Shown here: positions 8,317 through 14,837 of the stretch, in pieces | Layout: each line of letters starts with the position of its first letter | Numbering within the stretch: the stretch's first letter is position 1 | Assembly (NCBI RefSeq): GCF_009866765.1 | Contig: NZ_CP019431.1 | Span: 2,480,001-2,544,000, forward strand | Source: Pseudomonas sp. S35 | Lineage (GTDB): Bacteria; Pseudomonadota; Gammaproteobacteria; Pseudomonadales; Pseudomonadaceae | Direction: 5' to 3' | Length of the DNA: 64,000 nucleotides | The notes under the pieces: generated by a model | What the model was told of the DNA's origin: nothing | The model's input: only the letters and a program-made list of their open reading frames with translations | Database searches by the model: none | Program-made: the position numbers and the translations under genes

Positions 8317-9708
8317 TCAGGCCGTCGGGCGCTTTTGCAGCTGGATCACGGCGCGTAATCCAGGTTGGTTGTCCTCCAGGATCAAGTCTCCACCATGCAG
8401 TTCGGCAATGGCGCGGATCATGGTCAGCCCGAGGCCATTGCCCGGTGTGCCGCCGCTGGTGTCCAGGCGCTGGAAACGCTCCACTGCGGTGGTGCGCTGG
8501 GCGGCGGCAATGCCGGGGCCGAGGTCGGCGACACACAGGTAACAGTAATCCAGGCTCTGGAAGGCCTTGAGGGTTATGGGCAGGCCTGCGGGGGCATATT
8601 TGAGGGCGTTGTCGATCAGGTTGGCCATGGCCTGGAACAGCAGGGCCGGGTCGCCGTAGAGCCAGCAGTCGGCGGGGGCTTGAATCAGCAGCGGGCAGCA
8701 GCGTTCTTCGGCCAGCGGCAGGTAATACTCGACCACATCCTTGAGCAGGCCGTGGGCCGCGAAGGTTTCGAATTGATAGGCCAGACGCCCGGTCTCCACT
8801 TCAGCGACGCGCATCACCGCGCGGAACAGGTTCTGGATCCGTTCGCTGTCCTGTACCGCTTGCAGCAACTCAACGCGTGCCTGGCCATCGACCATGTCCA
8901 CCGCGCTGAGCAGGCGGCTTTGCAGGCGTGTGAGGGGGGTGCGCAGTTCATGGGCGATGTGGGTGGTGATGTTCTTCACCTCTTCCATCAGCTTGTCGAT
9001 GCGCACCAGGCCCTGGTTGATCTCCAGGCCCAGGCGGTCGAATTCGTCGCCTTGCTGGGCGTAGGGCACGCGCACGCTGTGATCGCCCCCGGCATAACGC
9101 GCCAGGGCATCGCGGATGCTGTTGATGCGGTACAGGTTGCGCATGCTGAACGGCAGGCTGATCAGCACGATGGACAGCAGGATGACCAGCAGGCCCGCAC
9201 CGGCGATCAGCGGAATCATGCGGGTGCGTTCGAGCATGGGCCGCAAGTCGTAGGCGCTGAAATACTGGCCGCCGCCCGGCAAGGGCATCAACAGGCCGAG
9301 AATGTCTGCCTCACGGCCCTTGGCGGTGAGCAGTGTGCCGTGGCGCCAGTTGGTATTGCAGGGGGCGGGGCAGTCCATCGGCGGCAACAGGCTGGCGTCA
9401 CCGAACAGGGCGTTGCCGGCTTCGTCAAAGACAATGGAATGGCGGTCCTTGCGCACTTCCAAGGCTTGGCCATTGAGCAGATTGCGCGCCGCTTCACGGG
9501 CGTCGCTCAAGCGCCCGTGATACTGCTGGGTGCGCACATCGGTGAGGATCATGTCGCGCACATGGCTGCGCATCACCACCACCAGCAACTGGTTGCTGAG
9601 GATGATCGATGCCAGGGCAACCAGCAGGCAGATGAAGGCAATGGTGGTGGCTTGGCGAAAGTTACTGGTGTTGAGCAGCAGTTTCAGGTTGCGGTTAACC
9701 AAATACAT
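8317..9708 (-). CDS. Sensor histidine kinase of the tad-linked two-component system
   Basis: 463 residues. Transmembrane helix 1 lies at ~22-45 (TTIAFICLLVALASIILSNQ), a periplasmic sensor part covers ~46-155 with Cys residues in MDCPAPCNTNW, and helix 2 lies at ~158-180. HAMP, HisKA with the phospho-acceptor His (ITTHIAHELRTPLTRLQSR) and HATPase_c with N (NLIDNALKYAPAG) and G (DLGPGI, NGLGLTMI) boxes follow. It starts inside the 3' end of the response regulator gene (14-bp overlap), so the two are cotranslated. The ligand is unknown. The periplasmic cysteines and the nearby Fur-type box make a metal or redox cue worth considering. Confidence 0.9.
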   Translation of the reverse strand: MYLVNRNLKLLLNTSNFRQATTIAFICLLVALASIILSNQLLVVVMRSHVRDMILTDVRTQQYHGRLSDAREAARNLLNGQALEVRKDRHSIVFDEAGNALFGDASLLPPMDCPAPCNTNWRHGTLLTAKGREADILGLLMPLPGGGQYFSAYDLRPMLERTRMIPLIAGAGLLVILLSIVLISLPFSMRNLYRINSIRDALARYAGGDHSVRVPYAQQGDEFDRLGLEINQGLVRIDKLMEEVKNITTHIAHELRTPLTRLQSRLLSAVDMVDGQARVELLQAVQDSERIQNLFRAVMRVAEVETGRLAYQFETFAAHGLLKDVVEYYLPLAEERCCPLLIQAPADCWLYGDPALLFQAMANLIDNALKYAPAGLPITLKAFQSLDYCYLCVADLGPGIAAAQRTTAVERFQRLDTSGGTPGNGLGLTMIRAIAELHGGDLILEDNQPGLRAVIQLQKRPTA

Positions 9709-10360
9709 AGCCGATTGCCCGAACGGTACGGATCATTGCGCGCTCGAAGCCCTTGTCGAGTTTGTTGCGCAATTTGGACAGGTGGACATCGATCAGGTTG
9801 GTTTGCGGGTCGAAGTGATAACCCCAGACTTTCTCCAGCAACATGCCCCGCGTCACGGTCTGGCCGACATGCTCGGCGAGCACTTGCAGCAGCTTGAACT
9901 CCTTGTCGGTGAGGTCGATGCGCCGGCCGGCCCGCGTGACTTCACGCCGCGCCAGGTCGATCTGCATGTCTTCGACCTGGATGCAGTCTTCCTGGGCGGT
10001 CTGGTTGTGACGCCGGGCCAGTAACTCCAAGCGCAGCAGCAACTCGGTGAAGTCGAAGGGCTTGCCCAGATAGTCATCGGCACCGGCGCGCAGGCCTTCC
10101 ACGCGGTCGCTGGACTGGTCGTTGGCCGACAGGATCAGGATCGGCGGGCGCGCCACCCCGTGCAGGCGGTTAAGTACCTCTATCCCATCCATACGCGGCA
10201 GCATGCGGTCGAGGATCACCACATCGAAGGCTTCGTTCTTGAGGATCTGCAACGCGCCTTCGCCGTTGTCTATCAACCGACAGTTATGGCCGTAGGCATG
10301 CAGTTTGCTGCCAAGCCAGTGACTGACTGAGCTGTCATCTTCGACCACCAGAACACGCAT
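9695..10360 (-). CDS. OmpR-family response regulator of the tad-linked two-component system
   Basis: 221 residues. The receiver has an acidic pair (VEDDSS), a phospho-acceptor Asp in VVILDRMLPRMDG and a Lys in GKPFDF. The C-terminal winged helix (~128-221) ends WGYHFDPQTNLIDVHLSKLR. It is followed by the sensor kinase gene (overlapping) and then the flp operon on the same strand, so control of pilus expression is the likely job. Tad loci in P. aeruginosa are usually tied to PprAB, whose regulator has a NarL-type output; this one has an OmpR/PhoB-type output. The closest subfamily by eye is QseB/CzcR-like. Confidence 0.92.
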   Translation of the reverse strand: MRVLVVEDDSSVSHWLGSKLHAYGHNCRLIDNGEGALQILKNEAFDVVILDRMLPRMDGIEVLNRLHGVARPPILILSANDQSSDRVEGLRAGADDYLGKPFDFTELLLRLELLARRHNQTAQEDCIQVEDMQIDLARREVTRAGRRIDLTDKEFKLLQVLAEHVGQTVTRGMLLEKVWGYHFDPQTNLIDVHLSKLRNKLDKGFERAMIRTVRAIGYVFG

Positions 10361-10428
10361 GAAGAACTCCTTTCTAGTGTGGGGTAGAGGCAGGGGGGTC
10401 TTGTACCAAGCGTTGGGGAAAATGCTCA

Positions 10429-10450
10429 GTTAAGAATTGTTAAGCTTAAG
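10429..10450 (-). promoter_or_regulatory. Candidate autoregulatory response-regulator box
   Basis: The minus strand at 10444-10429 reads CTTAACAATTCTTAAC, two CTTAAC half-sites at 10-bp spacing. A third CTTAAG lies directly upstream at 10450-10445. It is about 69 bp before the response regulator ATG. It matches the site near flp (8288-8303) in both half-sites and in the ATT spacer. An autoregulatory role for the adjacent OmpR-type regulator is inferred. Confidence 0.5.
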
Positions 10451-10453
10451 TAG

Positions 10454-10468
10454 TGAGAATCATTATCA
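10454..10468. promoter_or_regulatory. Fur-type box
   Basis: Read on the minus strand the site is TGATAATGATTCTCA. It matches the 7-1-7 Fur consensus (TGATAAT-n-ATTATCA) at all but one base. It lies 4 bp from the candidate response-regulator box and 94 bp upstream of the response regulator gene. Rightward there is only a stretch of gene fragments, so either it gives iron control to the tad regulators or it is left from a lost iron-regulated gene. Confidence 0.55.
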
Positions 10469-10587
10469 GTTGTGTTGGCGCTGGAGTAAATGCTCAAGAT
10501 GGTTTTTTATTGCTTTATGGGGACGGCGGGGGGCTCTAGCACAAAGGAATGGATCGTTTGTGTGGCGCAGGGCCGTTCTGGTGGGTA

Positions 10588-10722
10588 GCCCTTGTGCGGG
10601 TTGTTCAGGTCCTGGTCGCCGGTGGCGGTGTGTTGCTGGTTGTAGCGCGGGTGAGTGAAGGTGTAGTCGCGCTGTACCTGGCGTGCGGTGCGCACTTGTT
10701 CGGTGTAGTGGAAGCGGGTCAG
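10588..10722 (-). pseudogene. VgrG-like fragment
   Basis: About 45 codons on the minus strand carry a VgrG-core signature: FHYTEQVRTARQVQRDYTF followed by THPRYNQQH and a DLNNPHKG segment. No start, no gp27/gp5 domains and no downstream part are present, so it is a remnant of a type VI secretion spike gene. It lies next to an AraC-type fragment on the other strand, and the breakpoint is within about 15 bp. No other T6SS genes are in the window. Confidence 0.5.
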
Positions 10723-10737
10723 TGCCGGTTCCAGGCG

Positions 10738-10833
10738 GCGCTGGACTTCGGGTTTTCTGACTTCTCCCATTTCAGCCATGCGTTTCGCAAGGCATTCGGC
10801 ATCGCGCCAAATACCCTCTTACGCCGGAATTGA
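10738..10833 (+). pseudogene. AraC-family regulator C-terminal fragment
   Basis: The last 31 codons before the TGA at 10831 encode ALDFGFSDFSHFSHAFRKAF followed by GIAPNTLLRRN, the second helix-turn-helix and C-terminus typical of AraC-family proteins. The remainder of the gene is missing; upstream sequence belongs to an unrelated VgrG-like fragment on the opposite strand. It is a decayed 3' end with no independent function expected. Confidence 0.6.
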
Positions 10834-10867
10834 GGGCGCTCCCGAAGAAGGCTACAGCGCCGGCCTC

Positions 10868-10966
10868 TCAATACGCCGCGGTATAAATCGCCAAGGCGTC
10901 CTCCTCAAGCACGTTGCGTGGGTTATTGACCTGCAACCGCTGCTGCTGGAAAGGGACCCTGGGGTT
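10868..10966 (-). pseudogene. Possible iron-containing alcohol dehydrogenase C-terminal fragment
   Basis: On the minus strand a frame ending at a TGA (10870-10868) reads QVNNPRNVLEEDALAIYTAAY, which looks like the NPR...ALAIY.AA ending of Fe-dependent alcohol dehydrogenases. The preceding bases do not continue the family. Only about 30 codons are left, so the assignment is weak; if right, this is the third gene fragment within 400 bp. Confidence 0.3.
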
Positions 10967-10968
10967 TT

Positions 10969-11121
10969 TTGAAGAGCTTTTCCTCGTCATCTTGTTGTTT
11001 TTTTACTATTATCGCCTAGCTGCACGCTCAAGGAAGAGAGGCTGAGCGCCTTGAGGCTGGTAGAAACTTTACACTTGATCATTGAATGAGCGCTTACCCA
11101 GAACGTAACGACTCAGCCAAC
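10969..11121. other. Non-coding stretch with T-tracts and a hairpin
   Basis: AT-richer than its surroundings. It holds two T-tracts (near 10965-10970 and 10998-11004) and an inverted repeat CTCAAGG/CCTTGAG (11027-11033 with 11049-11055). No open frame worth calling is seen; together with the fragments to its left it forms a ~700-bp gap between the tad regulators and the lipoprotein gene. Confidence 0.5.
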
Positions 11122-11127
11122 TATAAT
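11122..11127 (+). promoter_or_regulatory. Candidate -10 box for the lipoprotein gene
   Basis: A perfect TATAAT lies 19 bp before the lipoprotein start codon at 11147. No good -35 hexamer is present at 16-18 bp upstream (best is CAGAAC), so the promoter may be weak or activator dependent. The 5' leader would be only about a dozen bases. Confidence 0.4.
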
Positions 11128-11146
11128 TGCCTCTTTGGTGAAACCG

Positions 11147-11638
11147 ATGAATAAAATTTGTGGCATCGTTGTATCGGTAGGACTCGCCCTCTCGGGATGC
11201 GCTACGAAAACTCCAGAAGAACCTAGCGTGACTCCAGCTCCCGTCGTCGTCCATCAAGCACCCGCTGAAGTCGCCCCTGCGGCACCCGCGAATCCGTCTG
11301 AGGGATATACGGTGCGATATGAATCTGACGCCCCAGTTCCTGTCTCGACGCATGCCGGCCAGCCAAAACCAGAGGCAAACTCGAACACATACAGCGCTGA
11401 GCAATGCCGCAAAGAGCTGGATGTTTTAAAGGTTTACAACAAAGCGTCTTACAACAAGTACGAGGCGGAATACCAGGTCATTGCCAGCAAAACGGGTAAA
11501 TACATGGAAGTTAAAGACTCAATAAGCCCTGATATTAACGAGATGGTGATGCCGGCTTATCAATTTCAAATTCGCGAGTTTTGCTTCCGAGTTAAGAGCC
11601 GTCTGACTGAGCTTGTGATTCGCCAAGCCAGACAATGA
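11147..11638 (+). CDS. Small lipoprotein of unknown function
   Basis: 163 residues. The signal peptide MNKICGIVVSVGLALSGC ends in a lipobox (LSGC), predicting lipidation at Cys 18. A Pro/Ala/Val-rich linker (~22-60) follows, then a helical C-terminal part with two cysteines (EQCRKELDVLKVYNKASYNKY and IREFCFRV). The ATG at 11147 gives a complete signal peptide, whereas the in-frame TTG four codons upstream does not improve it. The linker suggests a domain held off the membrane across the periplasm. It stands alone and is followed by a strong hairpin. I do not recognise a family. Confidence 0.75.
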   Translation: MNKICGIVVSVGLALSGCATKTPEEPSVTPAPVVVHQAPAEVAPAAPANPSEGYTVRYESDAPVPVSTHAGQPKPEANSNTYSAEQCRKELDVLKVYNKASYNKYEAEYQVIASKTGKYMEVKDSISPDINEMVMPAYQFQIREFCFRVKSRLTELVIRQARQ

Positions 11639-11721
11639 TTCCTCTTCAGGGCGCGTCTTGCGCCGGTTAAGGAAACGTTGAAAACGATGGTCTGCGAAGC
11701 AGCCTGAAGCCAGGTTCCCGA

Positions 11722-11743
11722 AAAAGACGCTGCGGCGTCTTTT
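11722..11743. terminator. Perfect 9-bp hairpin, probable rho-independent terminator
   Basis: AAAAGACGC, TGCG loop, GCGTCTTTT: a perfect inverted repeat with flanking A and T tracts, so it could terminate from either side. It lies 84 bp after the lipoprotein stop and is the likely terminator of that gene. A smaller GGCGC/GCGCC hairpin is at 11650-11664. Confidence 0.7.
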
Positions 11744-11775
11744 GTCGTTTCAACAGCTTCATCTGCCACGACCTG

Positions 11776-11898
11776 ATGGCCATCCTCAGCACCCTCGAAA
11801 AGCGCAAAGCCTTCACCGTGGCCGAAAAATGTCGCCCCCGGTTCAACCAGCACCCCACCTGCGATCTCGACGTTGTCGCGCCGCCCAAATCGCCCTGA
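11776..11898 (+). other. Short open frame of uncertain status
   Basis: Forty codons from ATG to TGA, encoding MAILSTLEKRKAFTVAEKCR then PRFNQHPTCDLDVVAPPKSP. Codon choice looks Pseudomonas-like and the frame stays open upstream to about 11740, so this may be the tail of a decayed gene. No family is recognised. It ends two bases before the first inverted repeat at 11900. Confidence 0.2.
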
Positions 11899-11899
11899 T

Positions 11900-11949
11900 T
11901 GGAGTATCTACGCTCCATCGTCATATATGTGTGGAGTGCCAGCGCTCCA
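11900..11949. promoter_or_regulatory. Two tandem 18-bp inverted repeats upstream of the XRE-type gene
   Basis: TGGAGTATCTACGCTCCA (11900-11917) and TGGAGTGCCAGCGCTCCA (11932-11949) share 14 of 18 bases, all of the outer dyad TGGAG/CTCCA being identical. Their centres are 32 bp apart, about three helical turns, so two dimers would sit on the same face. They lie 65-114 bp before the XRE-type start codon, with an AT-rich TCATATATG between them that could be a -10 region. They are likely operators for the adjacent regulator (inference). Confidence 0.6.
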
Positions 11950-11980
11950 TTTTGGGTTGAGATGGCACATTGCCAGGATT

Positions 11981-12009
11981 AATCTTCCGTCATCGCACTA
12001 CGGAAGATT
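11981..12009 (+). promoter_or_regulatory. Hairpin covering the ribosome binding site of the XRE-type gene
   Basis: AATCTTCCGT (11981-11990) and ACGGAAGATT (12000-12009) are perfect 10-base arms around a 9-base loop. The GGAAG in the right arm (12002-12006) is the best Shine-Dalgarno candidate, 7 bases before the ATG at 12014. In RNA the stem would hide it; in DNA it is a possible third operator. Either way, expression of the regulator is probably held down. Confidence 0.55.
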
Positions 12010-12013
12010 CAAC

Positions 12014-12634
12014 ATGGACAGCCATACACCTGACGCCTGCGCAAAGTCCTTGGGGCAGTATTTTGGCGAGAACCTGTGCGCCGCTCTGGCTATTGGCGGC
12101 AGACAGCGTGAGAGCGGCGCACCAGGTCCTGTTACGGCAACCTGCATGCACCGTGAAACGGGTATTGCTCGCAGCACCCTGAGGGCATTGACGTCGACTC
12201 GAACAGAGCTCGACCCCAACCCCGACCTGCACACACTCAATCGTATTGCGCACGCCTTGGGCGTACCTCCGGCTTTCCTGTTGATGAGGCCTCAAGACTG
12301 GCTTGCATTGGGCCAAGCCGTTGGCGACAGCGCCGATTATCTGGCTGCTGCGGTGAAGCTGCAAAGTGAAGGGAAGCTCGATCAAGGCAACCCGGTCGAG
12401 AAAGTGCTGCGTGAGTGCAAGGTGCATCCTGACGCCCGCCCCATCGGGGTGGGGGCGTCACCAGAGGTCAGCCGGGTCAATGCCAGAGATGAATGGCGGC
12501 GGCGTAGTTGCCTGAAGCTTGATGCACTGATGTTGCGTCACGTGCGCTCCGCTCAGCCTCGCGCTTGGCTGGCAGCCATTGCCGGCGCATTGGTCAATCG
12601 CAGTACACCGCATAACCCAACTATCACCGACTGA
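12014..12634 (+). CDS. XRE-type helix-turn-helix regulator of the accessory cassette
   Basis: 206 residues. A Cro/C1-like helix-turn-helix spans about residues 20-95: the HTH core TGIARSTLRALTS is followed by DLHTLNRIAHALGVPPAFLL, a typical XRE closing helix set. A ~12-residue Gly/Pro-rich insertion (RQRESGAPGPVTAT) separates helix 1 from helix 2, which is unusual. The C-terminal half is helical with Arg-rich segments and no recognised domain. The gene begins directly after paired inverted repeats and a hairpin over its ribosome site. It lies 27 bp before the YaaW-family gene, so it probably heads an operon and controls it. Confidence 0.7.
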   Translation: MDSHTPDACAKSLGQYFGENLCAALAIGGRQRESGAPGPVTATCMHRETGIARSTLRALTSTRTELDPNPDLHTLNRIAHALGVPPAFLLMRPQDWLALGQAVGDSADYLAAAVKLQSEGKLDQGNPVEKVLRECKVHPDARPIGVGASPEVSRVNARDEWRRRSCLKLDALMLRHVRSAQPRAWLAAIAGALVNRSTPHNPTITD

Positions 12635-12661
12635 AGCGCTGATCACTTAAGGAAGCAACGT

Positions 12662-13477
12662 ATGTCAATGATTCAAGACCCAGATCTTGCTGAAGTGCTG
12701 ATGAGCGCGAGCGCGGATGATATTGGGCTGCTGATCGATGTCATTACCGACAATGGCAAAGGCCGCATTTCATTGTCGTCGACGGTCTGCCGTCAGCTGA
12801 CTTCGGCACGGGAATGCGCGATCACGGATTTTGAGCGGGGCCTGGTGGCAGAGGAGCTCATGCGGTTTGGCGGCAACTCGCTGATGAATGTGTTTCGCGG
12901 TGGCAGCGGCGTGCCCTACAAGGAGCTGTTGGGTGATGTGGCTTCGCATATCGGTGTGGGCAAAAGCGGCCTGGGCGACTGCGCGAAGATGGAGATGGCC
13001 ATTATCACAAAGGTCGTCGAGCAGTCCGTTGGGCGTATGAGCGATGAAGACAAAGCTACTTTCTTCGAGTCTGTCGGCGCGAGCTATCGGCCAGGAATGG
13101 GGCCGGGCGCCTTGGCCAGTCTGATTACCAGCCTGAGTGCATCTGGCCTGACGTCTTACCGTCTTGCCGCAATAGTGGCCAGCGCAACCATGAGCAGCCT
13201 GGTTGGGCGGGGGGTCATGTTGGCCGGTAGCGCCGGTCTGGGTCGAGGCTTGGCTGTGCTTGCGGGGCCCGTCGGTTGGGCGATCACGGGTCTATGGACA
13301 GCATTCGATCTCGCCAGCCCGGCCTATCGCGTCACCGTGCCATGTGTGATCCAGATCGGCCACATGCGGCAAAAGATGTTGTTGTCCAGGGCGTGCTCTG
13401 CGTGCGGTACCCCTGTCGACGCATCCAGCCGATTCTGTGGGCATTGCGGCACAAAAACTGGTGCTACGGGCGATTGA
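12662..13477 (+). CDS. YaaW-family (UPF0174/DUF3944-type) protein with C-terminal zinc ribbon
   Basis: 271 residues. Residues ~8-105 match E. coli YaaW in pattern (DLAEVL, then LMRFGGNSLMNVFRGG and LLGDVASHIGV). Residues ~165-235 have a Gly/Ala-rich hydrophobic stretch ending SPAYRVTVPCVIQIGHMR, close to YaaW's SAYRVTIPAVLQI. Unlike YaaW it adds a CxxC-x10-CxxC zinc ribbon at Cys 245, 248, 259 and 262. The hydrophobic part could insert in a membrane. The function of the family is unknown to me. A good AAGGAAG ribosome site supports the start; the gene is 38 bp before the NYN nuclease gene, suggesting joint action. Confidence 0.75.
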   Translation: MSMIQDPDLAEVLMSASADDIGLLIDVITDNGKGRISLSSTVCRQLTSARECAITDFERGLVAEELMRFGGNSLMNVFRGGSGVPYKELLGDVASHIGVGKSGLGDCAKMEMAIITKVVEQSVGRMSDEDKATFFESVGASYRPGMGPGALASLITSLSASGLTSYRLAAIVASATMSSLVGRGVMLAGSAGLGRGLAVLAGPVGWAITGLWTAFDLASPAYRVTVPCVIQIGHMRQKMLLSRACSACGTPVDASSRFCGHCGTKTGATGD

Positions 13478-13515
13478 CGAACTGCGGCATGGCCAAGTGA
13501 ATTGAAGGAATAATC

Positions 13516-14736
13516 ATGTACACCAATGAGCATGCGGCCCGCTTGGTCGCCCTGAACCAGAAAGTAAGTTCGATCAGCCTGGACATTCAGAACAGTAGCC
13601 TCGACATGCAGTGGTTTGCTGCATTCGATGCCGAGCACGTCAGCGCCGAAGTGACCCGTTGCAATAGGGTTACCCTCAGCATCAAACAGCGGCTCAACTT
13701 GCTGACTGCACAGATACAAGCAAGCAGCCAGCTCAAAATTGTACGCATGGGGACTGCGGGTGGGTTTCTCGCCAATCTGTGGCGGTCCAGTGAGCAGAAG
13801 GTGGCGCAACATCAGGTCGCCGAACTGGACAAGCGTCTTGCGATTCTTACGCGGTCCCGGAGTGAAGCACACGCTGAATTAACCCGCCATGAACCTGAAG
13901 AACAGCGGTTGTCGGCGGATTTGCGTCGCTATCGTACATTTAATCCGCTGGAGGCTCAGGCAACGATCGTTGGGTGCAATGAAGAACTCATCCATCTTCA
14001 GCAACTGATCGAAGACACCCGCAACGCCAGTGAACGTTGGGATGCAATGGCGGGAGAGGTTTCCCGTGAGTGGCAGCTCCAGCAACGTCAACTCGCGAAG
14101 ATCGAGAACGACATTGGCACCGCGCAAGATTTTGAACAGGCGCTTTCCAGTGCTCAAAGCTCACGAGAGAAGGCGCAGATACACAAAGCGTGCGCGCTCC
14201 ATTTCGATAACAGCAAGCCAGGCCTTGTGCTGAGTGAACTGACCAAGAAGCGGCGCAAGCTAGAGCGCGATGTGCTGAAGCTTGAGGAGCGCTTGCAGGA
14301 TATCGCACGGCTTCTGGACCGACACGTCGACGCGCTGGTCCTGGATGGTAACAACCTCTGCTACTCACCCACGGAAAACGGCCAGTCCAGGTTTGTTGGC
14401 CTGGCTGTGTTGAACGCGCTGGTACCGCACCTGTGCCAAACCTACAAGGTAACGCTGATTTTCGACCCAGGGATTCGCAGCCGTCTGTCGATGAATGATG
14501 CCGGGCTGCGCGCACTGTTCCCTGAGGCTACCGTGCTCGTCATGCGCAGCGGAGCGAAAGCGGACGAGGGCATCCTTGCGGCGGCAGAGTTCGATCAGGG
14601 TATCTACATCGTCAGCAATGACCGGTTTGCAGACTATCCGGAAAAGCTCGCAGTCAAGGAGCGCCGGTTGCTGAGCCACATCATTCATCCGCATTCGGTA
14701 CAGATCCAGCAATTGCAGATCAACATTCCCTACTGA
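13516..14736 (+). CDS. Coiled-coil protein with C-terminal NYN/PIN-like RNase domain
   Basis: 406 residues. Residues ~1-270 are mainly heptad-rich helices (QHQVAELDKRLAILTRSRSE, KKRRKLERDVLKLEERLQDI), interrupted near 75-92 by a short hydrophobic segment (MGTAGGFLANLW). Residues ~273-395 form a Zc3h12a-like NYN fold with acidic residues where metal ligands belong: D277 in LVLDGNNLCYS, D317 in LIFDPG, D350 in ADEGIL and N368/D369 with D373 in VSNDRFADY. All expected acidic positions are present, so RNase activity is plausible. The long coiled coil suggests oligomerisation or a sensor role. Its linkage to an XRE regulator and a YaaW protein recalls regulated nuclease or defence modules, but no such system is known to me. 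Confidence 0.75.
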   Translation: MYTNEHAARLVALNQKVSSISLDIQNSSLDMQWFAAFDAEHVSAEVTRCNRVTLSIKQRLNLLTAQIQASSQLKIVRMGTAGGFLANLWRSSEQKVAQHQVAELDKRLAILTRSRSEAHAELTRHEPEEQRLSADLRRYRTFNPLEAQATIVGCNEELIHLQQLIEDTRNASERWDAMAGEVSREWQLQQRQLAKIENDIGTAQDFEQALSSAQSSREKAQIHKACALHFDNSKPGLVLSELTKKRRKLERDVLKLEERLQDIARLLDRHVDALVLDGNNLCYSPTENGQSRFVGLAVLNALVPHLCQTYKVTLIFDPGIRSRLSMNDAGLRALFPEATVLVMRSGAKADEGILAAAEFDQGIYIVSNDRFADYPEKLAVKERRLLSHIIHPHSVQIQQLQINIPY

Positions 14737-14758
14737 CTGCGGATCGCCAGCGTCCCGG

Positions 14759-14785
14759 CCTGGGCTTGAACACCGACCGCCCAGG
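14759..14785 (+). other. Hairpin in the 101-bp gap before the radical SAM gene
   Basis: CCTGGGC (14759-14765) pairs with GCCCAGG (14779-14785). An AT-rich ATTAAAAATA follows at 14791-14800. The gap is long for this cassette, so the three upstream genes may end here and the radical SAM run may have its own promoter. No clear -35 is seen and the hairpin lacks a T-run. Confidence 0.35.
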
Positions 14786-14837
14786 TCGAGATTAAAAATA
14801 GAGGCGCCTGCCCATCGAGTGGCCGGCCAATAGGGCA

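Noticed and set aside
11900..11949. The two TGGAG...CTCCA repeats as a start of a CRISPR or integron-type array
   Set aside because: Only two copies, each an internal dyad, spaced 32 bp apart in front of a regulator gene; operators are the simpler explanation.
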